Origin: a virus
Strand: one strand, 5' to 3'
Virus record (IMG/VR): IMGVR_UViG_3300030101_003495
Coordinates: 1 to 63,694 of that record
DNA length: 63,694 bases
A program made the position numbers and the translations under genes. Shown here one piece after another: positions 43,002-50,097 of the stretch. Under the pieces are notes generated by a model. That model searched no databases and was not told where the DNA came from. It saw only the letters and a list, made by a program, of their open reading frames with translations. Position 1 is the stretch's first letter. Each line of letters starts with the position of its first letter.

Positions 43002-43169
43002 TTAATATGTAGCCAATTGGTTAAACATTCTTACTAACTGTGGCTTTGTAGCTCCAGTTGTTCTACGCAAATTGTCAACTGCTTTTACATGGCTTTGATT
43101 AGTGTAAAAATTGTTAACGCTTGTGTTCATACCTGTAACATCACAGGTTCTTTTTCTAGTTCGTGCCAT
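43002..43169 (-). CDS. Small basic replication-region protein, 55 aa
   Basis: 55 aa: MARTRKRTCDVTGMNTSVNN then SHVKAVDNLRRTTGATKPQL. Basic, two cysteines none paired, helical in the second half. It fits exactly between the exonuclease and SSB-like genes with 2-nt gaps. Possibly DNA-binding; a conserved short phage protein by appearance, function unknown. Confidence 0.6.
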   Translation of the reverse strand: MARTRKRTCDVTGMNTSVNNFYTNQSHVKAVDNLRRTTGATKPQLVRMFNQLATY

Positions 43170-43171
43170 AA

Positions 43172-43903
43172 TTAAAGTGTTTCTGTTTTAAAAAATTGTT
43201 TAGAGTCAAAATCTTTAGTCTTAAAAAATAATTGGTATTGTGCTACTGCTTCTTTCACTTTATCTTGACCCTTTTCATAAAATGAATCGGAGCAATCGCA
43301 TATTTTAATTTGGTGAGTTATTTTATCTATAACAATAAAAACCATTTCATAGTTAAATAATGTTCTATATATAAATGCTTGGCTGTCATAATTATAACGT
43401 GAAGCTGAAAATCTAAACTTTTCTATATCTGAAGTAGTCTTCAAATCTACAATTAGTTTTTCGCTATGATTAATTATATCAGCTTTACCTTTCCACATTT
43501 CACCTTCTATCTCAGCAATACCTGGTATCTCATACTCTACTTCTCCGGTTTGAATAAGATCTTTACAGACGTTATTGGCTAAAACTTTTTCAACCATTAA
43601 TTCTATTTGATCAACCTCGTGTTGTAGTAGACATAATTCACCTTCTGAGATCTCTTTATACACTTTATTGTTCCTTGTAGCCGACTCAATAACTTTAAAG
43701 TTTTTAAGTTTGTCAGGCTCTAGTATGGCGGTGTGAAAATAACCGCCTACTAGAAACGCTGGACGTGGTTGTGATGGTTCGTACAGTGCTAAAGGATTTT
43801 TTAATAGCGTAGATATGTTTGAATTACTTAAGTATTGTTGGCCAATACCATTATAATACTCATCATCGTTTTTTAACGCTGTTAAAACCTCTTTATGTGT
43901 CAT
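43172..43903 (-). CDS. RecE/lambda-exonuclease-like nuclease
   Basis: 243 aa. PD-(D/E)xK residues Asp142 (GKADI), Asp153 and Lys155 (VDLKTT), and Gln175 (NYDSQAFIY) match the exonuclease VIII/DUF3799 family, with GGYFHTAILEP (53-63) as the usual helix before it. It should chew 5' ends to expose single strands for the ERF annealase encoded just upstream. Together they form a SynExo-type recombination pair for end repair or concatemer formation. Confidence 0.8.
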   Translation of the reverse strand: MTHKEVLTALKNDDEYYNGIGQQYLSNSNISTLLKNPLALYEPSQPRPAFLVGGYFHTAILEPDKLKNFKVIESATRNNKVYKEISEGELCLLQHEVDQIELMVEKVLANNVCKDLIQTGEVEYEIPGIAEIEGEMWKGKADIINHSEKLIVDLKTTSDIEKFRFSASRYNYDSQAFIYRTLFNYEMVFIVIDKITHQIKICDCSDSFYEKGQDKVKEAVAQYQLFFKTKDFDSKQFFKTETL

Positions 43904-44419
43904 TTAGAGTGTTGTTAGTTCCTGCTCAACTTCTTTAGTTAGTGCATACTTGGCTTTAATAGTCTCTAATTTACCTCCTGCTTTAATAAACTGTTTAGCT
44001 TTAGCTATTTGATCTTTAGACATTACTCTATTGTGATCGTTAACAGCATCGCTATCCTGTGTATCATCTATTAAAAATAGATTACCAAGAGCGTATTTCT
44101 TTCCGTAACTCGATGCAGAACCAAACTGCTGAGGTGTTTGCATACCTTTCTGTAACAGATCAACGCCAACTAAAGCTGTTGCTGTAATAGAATTTTCACC
44201 ATCAGATATGGTTGCTATACTATTAAATATAGGTATAGGTTCAGAGCTAACTAGTTCTTCATCTAGTTTTACTGATACTCCTAATTCTAATAGATAGGGT
44301 TTTGTTGCTTCGAGGATGTCTTCGGCTGATCGGAAGTAGTATTTGCCGAATGAATTAAATCTTGATTTTTTAGATTTAAATTTAGTCTGAATAGTTGATA
44401 ACTTTTCGTTTATAGTCAT
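43904..44419 (-). CDS. erf: ERF-family single-strand annealing protein
   Basis: 171 aa from the ATG at 44419 (a GTG 7 codons upstream is possible). Pattern: KKSRFNSFGKYYFRSAEDIL, ISDGENSITATALVGVD, then TPQQFGSASSYGKKYALGNL, the ERF hallmark, followed by DTQDSDAVND. It anneals complementary strands and works with the exonuclease of the next gene. The C-terminal 40 residues are a separate helical tail. A 62-nt AT-rich gap, wide for this region, separates it from the sigma gene and may hold a promoter. Confidence 0.85.
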   Translation of the reverse strand: MTINEKLSTIQTKFKSKKSRFNSFGKYYFRSAEDILEATKPYLLELGVSVKLDEELVSSEPIPIFNSIATISDGENSITATALVGVDLLQKGMQTPQQFGSASSYGKKYALGNLFLIDDTQDSDAVNDHNRVMSKDQIAKAKQFIKAGGKLETIKAKYALTKEVEQELTTL

Positions 44420-44481
44420 AGGTTTATGGTTTATTCTCACTTATATAATTACATATAAATAAGATGATTTACATATATAAC

Positions 44482-45234
44482 TTACAGATATTCAATAACT
44501 TGCGAATGATCTACACTATCAATTAGCTTTTGAACAGCTTGCTTTTTAAGCTCAGAAACTCTGACATAACCGCTAGCTCCTTTTATATTAATTTGAGGTG
44601 CAATATCTTTGGCTGAATGTTTATCACAGTCAAGACCATAAGATAATCGTAACACTTCATATTCGCTTTCATTTAAGTGTTTTTTCATCAAGCTTTTTAA
44701 ATAACTATTTAATAACCCTATATTGTAGGGCTCAGATTGATCAGGTATTTGATAAATCATATCCTCATCATCTGTAAAAGACCTAGCATCTATGCTTAAA
44801 AATATACTATTAAAAAACATTTCTACCATTTTCTTGTCTTTAGGATTTCTACGCATATCATTGAGCTTATGTTCAGGTATACGTATATCACCTCGTTTTA
44901 TATCAATAGATCTACGAATAGCTCCTTTGATACGTTTAAAAAAGAAAGATTTTAAAGTCTTTTCTTGATCTTCTGATTGTTTTAATATATCATAATCTAA
45001 TTTATCAACAGCTTTTATAAGTCCAATTGAGCCTTCTTGTATTAAATCAGTAATATCAAGAACTCCACTCGCCTGCTGTGATGTAGAAAACTTACGAGCT
45101 ATATTCTCTACTAATGGTAAAAATCTTACAATTAAATCATCTCTACTGTCAAATATTAGATCATTGTAGTCTGGCATAGAAGCTTTGATATCTTCTTTAT
45201 ACCGAATATAATTTTTAATATTATATTTTTTCAT
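44482..45234 (-). CDS. Phage-encoded sigma-70-family factor
   Basis: 250 aa. Region 2: LVENIARKFS, DLIQEGSIGLIKAVDKLDYD, and SFFFKRIKGAIRRSID correspond to sigma regions 2.1-2.4. Region 4: LNESEYEVLRLSYGLDCDKH followed by the helix-turn-helix ASGYVRVSELKKQAVQKLI. Region 1.1 is absent and region 3 is short, as in group 3 factors. It should guide the host RNA polymerase to phage promoters, perhaps the four-copy module in this genome or late genes. It is overlapped by the HTH gene 45221. Confidence 0.85.
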   Translation of the reverse strand: MKKYNIKNYIRYKEDIKASMPDYNDLIFDSRDDLIVRFLPLVENIARKFSTSQQASGVLDITDLIQEGSIGLIKAVDKLDYDILKQSEDQEKTLKSFFFKRIKGAIRRSIDIKRGDIRIPEHKLNDMRRNPKDKKMVEMFFNSIFLSIDARSFTDDEDMIYQIPDQSEPYNIGLLNSYLKSLMKKHLNESEYEVLRLSYGLDCDKHSAKDIAPQINIKGASGYVRVSELKKQAVQKLIDSVDHSQVIEYL

Positions 45235-45847
45235 TGTCCTTATTTAAAAGTTCTTTTTCTCGTTTAAGATTACTACCCATTGTTCTATAAACAGTTCTAC
45301 TAGAACAATCTAGTAAGCCTGCTATTTTACCAATCGTAATCTTCTTACCAATATCATGTAACTCTAACATGCATTGATAGATCATCTCTTCATTTATTAA
45401 TCTATCTCGGCCTATTAATTGGCCTACGATACTTAACTTCTCTTTCATGGTTAAACCAGTAAAATCTTTAAATATAACTTTACGTAGTTTATTTTTAGGT
45501 GGTTGTTTAAGTTCTGTTAAAGTAACATCGTCAATCATATTAACTAAATATTTATCTAACATAGTGAACGTAACAAACCCGTTACTTTTTGTAGCTATAT
45601 GTCTAGCTAGCTCTTCAAACTCTTTAATAGAAAGTTGAGGATTTAAATACCACAGCACTAATAAGTGCCATTTAAGGGATCTAAAAGTATTTATCTTAGC
45701 TTTGCTTCTAAATAACTCATAGCATTCATGTGTGCCATATTTATAATAATAACCCCATTTATATACCTCTGTAGGTTTATCATTAATAGGATCACGCCGA
45801 TAAATTATCTTATGTTTATTTAAAAACTTAAGTCTTAAATGTGACAT
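45221..45847 (-). CDS. HTH DNA-binding regulator candidate
   Basis: 208 aa, basic. The C-terminal 40 residues contain a clear helix-turn-helix: KITIGKIAGLLDCSSRTVYR. The N-terminal part is Tyr/Trp/Lys-rich with KAKINTFRSLKWHLLVLWYL. The stop overlaps the sigma gene start by 14 nt, so the two are translated together; it could modulate the sigma factor, or bind the origin for replication. No named family. Confidence 0.6.
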   Translation of the reverse strand: MSHLRLKFLNKHKIIYRRDPINDKPTEVYKWGYYYKYGTHECYELFRSKAKINTFRSLKWHLLVLWYLNPQLSIKEFEELARHIATKSNGFVTFTMLDKYLVNMIDDVTLTELKQPPKNKLRKVIFKDFTGLTMKEKLSIVGQLIGRDRLINEEMIYQCMLELHDIGKKITIGKIAGLLDCSSRTVYRTMGSNLKREKELLNKDNEKI

Positions 45848-45881
45848 TAGCCTCTTACTCTTTATATCTTATTACCTATTG

Positions 45882-46178
45882 TCATACAGGCTCAGGAATT
45901 GTTTCATTCCACCTTATTGTATCGTATTTACGAAGTTTCTGTGAATATTTCTGAATTAATTGAGCTTTGTGTACTAAGTTATCCCAATGTTTTAGTCTAT
46001 CTTCACGGGTTTTAATTATAGATTTAGGCCCATGTATTAACGTATAATTTGTTATTTCACATCTAAGCTCCCATATTCTATCCCATAAATATTCTTCGTG
46101 CTTATTTATTCTTTTTAAATCTTTGTACGCTTTTTTTATGTCTATTCTCATGTTTCTTTTTTGGTTTTCTTCTTGCAT
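45882..46178 (-). CDS. Helical protein, 98 aa
   Basis: 98 aa, mostly charged helix with many Arg/Lys and aromatic residues (NKHEEYLWDRIWELRCEITN, later LKHWDNLVHKAQLIQKYSQK). There is no membrane segment. A downstream ATG at 46151 would give an 89-aa form. Lies in the ligase/sigma cluster. Unknown function. Confidence 0.55.
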   Translation of the reverse strand: MQEENQKRNMRIDIKKAYKDLKRINKHEEYLWDRIWELRCEITNYTLIHGPKSIIKTREDRLKHWDNLVHKAQLIQKYSQKLRKYDTIRWNETIPEPV

Positions 46179-46233
46179 TTATACCGAATAAATCAGTATT
46201 AATAATGTGGTTATATAATTTATATCTGCTCAT
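46102..46233 (-). CDS. Very basic 43-aa peptide
   Basis: Frame open from ATG at 46233 to TAA at 46102, overlapping the following gene by 77 nt. MSRYKLYNHIINTDLFGINA is followed by about 20 residues that are half Lys/Arg/His. The overlap is larger than usual here, so it could be chance, but the first half looks like a genuine protein and starts close to the upstream gene. Confidence 0.4.
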   Translation of the reverse strand: MSRYKLYNHIINTDLFGINARRKPKKKHENRHKKSVQRFKKNK

Positions 46234-46447
46234 GTTTTAAAAATATTATTATTTTACTTAGTGTACCTGCCATAACTCCTGTCATTATATCTATATTGTC
46301 CATATAATGCTGAGAGTATATGCTTATACCGTCTAATATAATCATTAAAGGCATTAATAATGCAAACATAATTATGTGTTTTCCAAGTTGTATTACTATG
46401 TAGCCTGTTAAGCTCATTAACAATGTTATTATGAGTATTGTTTTCAT
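46220..46447 (-). CDS. Small membrane protein, 75 aa
   Basis: 75 aa with three hydrophobic segments: IITLLMSLTGYIVIQLG, IIMFALLMPLMIILDG and a weaker one at 55-70 ending IIIFLKHEQI. It overlaps the ligase start by 4 nt. Membrane location is clear; role unknown (superinfection exclusion and membrane alteration are common for such early genes). Confidence 0.6.
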   Translation of the reverse strand: MKTILIITLLMSLTGYIVIQLGKHIIMFALLMPLMIILDGISIYSQHYMDNIDIMTGVMAGTLSKIIIFLKHEQI

Positions 46448-47292
46448 TCGTAGTTACGTATTGCTTTGAATAATGGGTGACGGTATGAACCTGATGGTGT
46501 GCGTTGGAAGTATGTAAATGTAGCTGTTTTGCCGATATACCACTCAGCTATATCGTACATCTCTTCGAGCATTGATTGTTTGCCCATAACAGGCATACCG
46601 AATTTAACACCGTTGGAATCTACAGCAAGGAACTTACCGATAGTACCGGTACGTTTACCTTGGCCTTCAACCCAGCCAACAATCGTAGCCTCTGTGTCGT
46701 GAAAGTCTTTGAACTTTTGTAGATTATAAGAACGTTTTTGTTCGTAAGGCTTGTTGTAACGTAGTATTGAGCCTTCATAGCCATCATTTAAGTTAAGTTG
46801 ATGGTTGTATTTTGCAGCATCTAAGCTGAGTACAGCTTGAAATGGCACTGATTTAGTATATTTAAGATCAAATAAATCAATGATTTCAGATATATCACAG
46901 CTGCGTTGATAGTATTTATCAGCTGGTATCATAGGGTTGAACATGTCATAACAGTGAAACTGCACGAGAGATTGTGCTTCGCTCATATCTATAAGCGTAG
47001 GTTTTTGCTTACGTACGAGAGATATTATCTTGTTAAAGTTATCTTTAAGCTTATGGTTGTATAGCTCACCATCGAGAATAATATCTGGGTATTTATGAAA
47101 GACATGTTCTAAATCCCTAAGTATATGGTCTATATTGTGAAAAGGTTTGTGGTTACGACTGAAAGCACCGGTTGATGTAATGTAACATCTTACACCGTCA
47201 AGCTTTGGCTGAATATAAGTATCAGACCAGTCGGTTTGTTTTTTGCCTACAGGATGTGCAAGCATGCACTCAAATTGTTTTTTGGTTTTCAT
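46444..47292 (-). CDS. ATP-dependent DNA ligase
   Basis: 282 aa, a minimal ligase with nucleotidyltransferase and OB domains only. Motif I is KLDGVR with the adenylated Lys30; further motifs DIILDGELY (III), DGYEGSILRYN (IV) and a LQKFKDFHDTEATIVGW (V) follow. It seals nicks during replication and recombination. GC and codon choice (more CGT, ACC, GTG) differ from the AT-rich small genes around it, hinting at a different source. Starts 4 nt inside the upstream coding sequence. Confidence 0.88.
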   Translation of the reverse strand: MKTKKQFECMLAHPVGKKQTDWSDTYIQPKLDGVRCYITSTGAFSRNHKPFHNIDHILRDLEHVFHKYPDIILDGELYNHKLKDNFNKIISLVRKQKPTLIDMSEAQSLVQFHCYDMFNPMIPADKYYQRSCDISEIIDLFDLKYTKSVPFQAVLSLDAAKYNHQLNLNDGYEGSILRYNKPYEQKRSYNLQKFKDFHDTEATIVGWVEGQGKRTGTIGKFLAVDSNGVKFGMPVMGKQSMLEEMYDIAEWYIGKTATFTYFQRTPSGSYRHPLFKAIRNYE

Positions 47293-47531
47293 ATATTATA
47301 TCGGTTTTTAATTGTGGTTATTTTCTTTTGTATTATACTAGCTTTTTCATATTCTTCATCAGCTTCATATCGTGACAATAGGTTATTAAGCCTATCTAGT
47401 TCCATTAGTATAAGATCTGTTTCATCAATAGAATTTGTTTTCATTTCACTAGAATATTCTCTAATAAAAGTTTCAACAACTTCTTTAGCAACTGCTTTAG
47501 CTATTTTATTTATTTCTTTATCGGTTAGCAT
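47289..47531 (-). CDS. UVR-like helical protein, 80 aa
   Basis: 80 aa. The end (LNNLLSRYEADEEYEKASII, then QKKITTIKNRYNI) resembles the UVR helical hairpin shared by UvrB, UvrC and McsA. The first half is a plain acidic helix. Its ATG lies only 8 nt from the GATAAT box of promoter copy 4, so the mRNA would be almost leaderless. Function unknown. Confidence 0.6.
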   Translation of the reverse strand: MLTDKEINKIAKAVAKEVVETFIREYSSEMKTNSIDETDLILMELDRLNNLLSRYEADEEYEKASIIQKKITTIKNRYNI

Positions 47532-47536
47532 GTGTA

Positions 47537-47570
47537 TATATTATCTATTTGTATTCGTATTTAGTTTGTA
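47537..47570 (-). promoter_or_regulatory. Early promoter module, copy 4
   Basis: On the minus strand TACAAACTAAATACGA (47570-47555) is followed after exactly 8 nt by AGATAATATA (47546-47537). The same 16-bp block, spacing and GATAAT box occur at 48193, 50491 and 50751. The layout fits a sigma-type promoter: TACAAAC as -35, GATAAT as -10, about 18 nt apart. Between tRNA gene and 47289-47531. Confidence 0.75.
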
Positions 47571-47572
47571 GT

Positions 47573-47644
47573 TGCGTGGGAAGGATTCGAACCTCCGACC
47601 TTTGGGTTATGAGCCCAACGAGCTGGCCACTGCTCTACCACGCT
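47573..47644 (-). tRNA. tRNA-fMet (CAT), initiator type
   Basis: Full cloverleaf of 72 nt. Anticodon loop CTCATAA gives CAT. Initiator features: D-stem GAGC/GCTC with an A11-U24 pair, three consecutive G-C pairs in the anticodon stem (GGGCTCATAACCC), and an unpaired first acceptor position (A1 against A72). T-arm GGAGG-TTCGAAT-CCTTC. CCA is not encoded. It follows the 47651 gene by 6 nt and may be processed from that transcript. An elongator Met or Ile2 tRNA is less likely because both normally have Y11-R24. Confidence 0.88.
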
Positions 47645-47650
47645 ATTTTT

Positions 47651-47989
47651 TTATCCAATAGGTAAATCGCCTCTGTATAATTCTTCGTAATCAACATCCA
47701 TATACCTAGGATCAGCCAATCCCATCATGCCGTGTAAAGTTTCAACATTAGATTTTATTGGCTCTCTGTAATCATCTGTTTCAATAAGTTTAGCTATGTA
47801 TTCCCATGTTTGTAAATCTGCTTGTAAGTGGTTTACACTTTTTTGTAACATTTCTACAGGCACAGAACCATTACCGCCTTCACGTATTTCTTTTTTAACT
47901 CTTTTTATATCGTCTTTGATATGTACTATCTTAGAAAAAGCCTTATTATGTGCTCTCTCTGACTTTTCTTCTATGCTTAGTTTGTTCAT
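47651..47989 (-). CDS. Coiled-coil early protein, 112 aa
   Basis: 112 aa. Residues 5-75 form a charged coiled coil (IVHIKDDIKRVKKEIREGGN, then MLQKSVNHLQADLQTWEYIA); the end is acidic with DPRYMDVDYEELYRGD. It ends 6 nt before the tRNA gene. No known family. Confidence 0.6.
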   Translation of the reverse strand: MNKLSIEEKSERAHNKAFSKIVHIKDDIKRVKKEIREGGNGSVPVEMLQKSVNHLQADLQTWEYIAKLIETDDYREPIKSNVETLHGMMGLADPRYMDVDYEELYRGDLPIG

Positions 47990-47993
47990 TTTA

Positions 47994-48188
47994 TTAATTC
48001 TTTATATATGTTAGTCCTTTGTAATTAAACCACTCTCTGATGCCGAAATCAGTTACAGCACCATCATCGGTTTCTATCTCTTTTTTAATATAACTAAAAG
48101 TAGGAGGTAAATCACCTAACATATAACCTTTATAGTTTATACCATTTAATTTAACTCTGTCTTTTGATATTTTTTTTATTGCATTCAT
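47994..48188 (-). CDS. Small early protein, GLTYI paralogue A
   Basis: 64 aa. LNGINYKGYMLGDLPPTF, later WFNYKGLTYIKN. The order K-L-N...G(F/Y)...L and the C-terminal KGLT(F/Y)I match the 67-aa protein at 50528, so the two are paralogues. The ATG lies 6 nt after GATAAT of promoter copy 3, which predicts a leaderless message. Function unknown. Confidence 0.65.
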   Translation of the reverse strand: MNAIKKISKDRVKLNGINYKGYMLGDLPPTFSYIKKEIETDDGAVTDFGIREWFNYKGLTYIKN

Positions 48189-48192
48189 GTAT

Positions 48193-48225
48193 ATATTATC
48201 TTTTTATTATCGTATTTAGTTTGTA
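48193..48225 (-). promoter_or_regulatory. Early promoter module, copy 3
   Basis: The 16-bp block TACAAACTAAATACGA (48225-48210), 8 nt, then AGATAATAT (48201-48193) on the minus strand. The TAA stop of the upstream gene (48216-48218) is embedded in the block. The downstream ATG follows GATAAT by 6 nt. Confidence 0.75.
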
Positions 48226-48347
48226 ATTTTTACTTTATTTACTAATAATTTAAGTCTTTTTTGTACTTGTGTACGAGATATTTTACCTTTTTCAAACTCA
48301 TTGATAAGATCGGACATATCTATGCCGTTATATATTGCTTTTATCAT
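48216..48347 (-). CDS. Small early protein, 43 aa
   Basis: 43 aa: MIKAIYNGIDMSDLINEFEK, then a basic helix RTQVQKRLKLLVNKVKITN. The stop codon falls inside promoter copy 3. ATGA-type overlap with the upstream gene supports translation. The IDMSDLINEFEKGKIS part resembles a short regulatory helix pair; function unknown. Confidence 0.55.
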   Translation of the reverse strand: MIKAIYNGIDMSDLINEFEKGKISRTQVQKRLKLLVNKVKITN

Positions 48348-48712
48348 GTTAAAATTTTTCTAGCTTGTTCATATTTTATATTTCCGTATTTATTTTTTTG
48401 CAGCACCAAATAATCTAGTAGTATTTGCATGTTTTTATCTGTATTATCAAAACCACCAACAGACCAAACAGTTAATTCTTTTAATGTATAATCTAAACTG
48501 TAAGTTTTCCAGTCATATATGGTAAATATATCACCATTTACTTTAAATATCCATTCACATTGTACTTTTTTATCATTTCCATCATAAAAAATAGTTGGAG
48601 GACCAACTCTTTTCATTATATCTAGATATGTCATATCTTCTAATGTACCTATTTTAAAACTACCGTTGGTATTTACAGCATCAGTAGTTATATATTTACT
48701 TATTTCATTCAT
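48344..48712 (-). CDS. Conserved phage hypothetical, TIYDWK type
   Basis: 122 aa from the ATG at 48712. Pattern: NTNGSFKIGTLEDMTYLDIM, RVGPPTIFYDGNDKKVQCEW then GDIFTIYDWK. I know this order (NTNGT..., GxP, xxEWxxxxxxxxFTIYxWK) from many phage hypothetical proteins with no assigned role. It overlaps the following gene by 4 nt and the preceding one by 8 nt. Confidence 0.65.
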   Translation of the reverse strand: MNEISKYITTDAVNTNGSFKIGTLEDMTYLDIMKRVGPPTIFYDGNDKKVQCEWIFKVNGDIFTIYDWKTYSLDYTLKELTVWSVGGFDNTDKNMQILLDYLVLQKNKYGNIKYEQARKILT

Positions 48713-49025
48713 GTTTATTTGCCATTTTTTTATATTCATTCATTTCTATTTCTTCTATTATATGTTCTAGTATTTCATGGTAATTTACTTCACAAATAAA
48801 AGCTCTTGCATAATCTTCAACTAAGCCTAAACTTCCATGATTTTCAAAAACACAGTTTTCAACAACCTCTTTTAAGTATTCTACAGTCGGAAGTTGCCCG
48901 CATTCTAAAAATTGTTGAGCAAAATCATGATCGCTTAATATTTCTAGGTTAATTCTCCAAGTGGCATAATTACTCCAGCCATTGCATTTATTGTCGTTTA
49001 AAGGTTCAAATTCTATTTGATTCAT
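48705..49025 (-). CDS. NGWSNYATW-motif early protein
   Basis: 106 aa. KCNGWSNYATWRINLEILSD at residues 13-32 is the hallmark of a small protein family common in phages and plasmids (DUF7249-like). The rest is acidic and helical (ENHGSLGLVEDYARAFICEV). Such genes are usually early and of unknown role; a few lie beside antirestriction genes. Confidence 0.65.
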   Translation of the reverse strand: MNQIEFEPLNDNKCNGWSNYATWRINLEILSDHDFAQQFLECGQLPTVEYLKEVVENCVFENHGSLGLVEDYARAFICEVNYHEILEHIIEEIEMNEYKKMANKHE

Positions 49026-49026
49026 A

Positions 49027-49275
49027 TTATCTTATTTTTTCGTCTATATATTCTAGTAATCTATTTTTATTATAGTTATCATCTTGATTTTCTATAATAT
49101 TTTCTATTTTATCAGCCATGCCAATAACCTCGTAAGCAAGATCTAGTATATCATAGAGGCCTTGCTGTTCATATTCTGATAATGTTTCGCCACAATCAGA
49201 ATTATGTAGCGTATCAACTACATCTTTTAAATCGGTTGCAGTATTTTCATACCTGCAATAACTCATATTTGCCAT
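49027..49275 (-). CDS. MSYCRYENT-motif early protein
   Basis: 82 aa. MANMSYCRYENTATDLKDVV at the N-terminus is a conserved start seen in many phage early genes; the remainder is acidic helix (TLSEYEQQGLYDILDLAYEV). It ends 1 nt before the start of the next gene. Role unknown. Confidence 0.65.
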   Translation of the reverse strand: MANMSYCRYENTATDLKDVVDTLHNSDCGETLSEYEQQGLYDILDLAYEVIGMADKIENIIENQDDNYNKNRLLEYIDEKIR

Positions 49276-49282
49276 TTTTTAT

Positions 49283-49399
49283 TTATTTTAGTGTTTCAAA
49301 TTCTTTTTTTAGCTGCATTAACTGTCTTCTGCTAGTTAAGCAAAATCTACTTTTTGTAGATAAATTTTTAATTCTATTTTTATAGTATGCTATTGTCAT
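49283..49399 (-). CDS. Small basic early protein, 38 aa
   Basis: 38 aa: MTIAYYKNRIKNLSTKSRF then SRRQLMQLKKEFETLK. Basic, helical second half. It begins 20 nt inside the upstream gene and stops 7 nt before the next ATG. Plausible small gene, unknown function. Confidence 0.5.
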   Translation of the reverse strand: MTIAYYKNRIKNLSTKSRFCLTSRRQLMQLKKEFETLK

Positions 49400-49568
49400 A
49401 TTTTTCAGCTAGTATTTTTTTACTCCATGTGCTTAAATAAGCATTATCATGCTCTATTACAATTTCTTCACATAAATCTTTAATTTCTTCAAGTTTATAT
49501 ATATCAGAGTCAGTTTTTTGTAACTGATCTGCAATTGCATATATTTTATATAGTTTTACTTTGTTCAT
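49380..49568 (-). CDS. Helical early protein, 62 aa
   Basis: 62 aa, acidic: KLYKIYAIADQLQKTDSDIY then KLEEIKDLCEEIVIEHDNAY, ending WSKKILAEKYDNSIL. Two or three amphipathic helices, no motif. Overlaps the next gene by 20 nt. Confidence 0.55.
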   Translation of the reverse strand: MNKVKLYKIYAIADQLQKTDSDIYKLEEIKDLCEEIVIEHDNAYLSTWSKKILAEKYDNSIL

Positions 49569-49587
49569 ATTTTATATTTTTCTTTTT

Positions 49588-49683
49588 CTATAGCTTTTCA
49601 GTATCTTCTTTTGATCTACCCATTTCAGCTTCCCACTCTTCATCATCAATGTACATACCTTTTTTATATTTATTTACCATCAT
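49588..49683 (-). CDS. Acidic 31-aa peptide
   Basis: 31 aa from the first of two adjacent ATG codons: MMVNKYKKGMYIDDEEWEAE then MGRSKEDTEKL. It overlaps the upstream ORF by 14 nt. Short but with a protein-like composition. Confidence 0.4.
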   Translation of the reverse strand: MMVNKYKKGMYIDDEEWEAEMGRSKEDTEKL

Positions 49684-49786
49684 ACCATTTATCTATTATT
49701 TGCTCATTAGTACTATCATCAATTAAATATATATATTTATTAATTTTAATGAATAGAACATCTTTGCTTTTAATATCTATTTTCAT
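49670..49786 (-). CDS. Small early protein, 38 aa
   Basis: 38 aa: MKIDIKSKDVLFIKINKYIY then LIDDSTNEQIIDKWYDGK. Alternating hydrophobic pattern typical of two beta strands. Starts 13 nt downstream of the tRNA-like element. Function unknown. Confidence 0.45.
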   Translation of the reverse strand: MKIDIKSKDVLFIKINKYIYLIDDSTNEQIIDKWYDGK

Positions 49787-49799
49787 AATTTTAATTTAG

Positions 49800-49901
49800 T
49801 GGACGTGGCAGGAATCGAACCTGCGTTAGTAATCATCGAGCCGTTTTTCGCATCCCGCTAAGGAATTACGCCTTTAATCATACTCTAACCATTTCACGCC
49901 C
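49800..49901 (-). ncRNA. tRNA-like element, 102 nt, identity unresolved
   Basis: Minus strand. A 7-bp acceptor stem (GGGCGTG/CACGTCC, one G-U) and a T-arm (GCAGG-TTCGATT-CCTGC) are both good, and A49800 is in the discriminator position. Between them lie 70 nt instead of the usual 40-56. AATGGTTAGAG looks like a D-loop but its 5' D-stem strand is missing. ATGATTA occurs twice (46 nt apart). Two weak anticodon arms are possible: AAGG-CGTAATT-CCTT lacks U33, and ATTC-CTTAGCG-GGAT has it (UAG). A pseudo-tRNA, a tRNA with an insertion, or a tRNA-like regulator are all open. Confidence 0.55.
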
Positions 49902-49956
49902 TTTTTGATAGTTCAACTTTATTTATAGTGGAGAGAACTAACAACGCCCACATTTT

Positions 49957-50097
49957 TTATAAATCTTCTTCTGTATAATCTAGCTTACATAAATCATACA
50001 GCCATTTTTTGTAATTTCTGTCTGATTCGAGTATTCTACCTGCTAAGTAAGATTCACGATCTAACCTTTTTTGTTTATCTTTTTTTAGTTTATTCAT
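49957..50097 (-). CDS. Small early protein, 46 aa
   Basis: 46 aa: basic start MNKLKKDKQKRLDRESYLAG, then RILESDRNYKKWLYDLCKLD and an acidic YTEEDL end. Helical. Stop lies 55 nt before the tRNA-like element. Unknown function. Confidence 0.5.
   Translation of the reverse strand: MNKLKKDKQKRLDRESYLAGRILESDRNYKKWLYDLCKLDYTEEDL

Noticed and set aside
49800-49901. tmRNA
   Set aside because: Far too short, no tag reading frame, and the 5' end lacks the conserved tmRNA sequence; only the acceptor and T-arm are tRNA-like.
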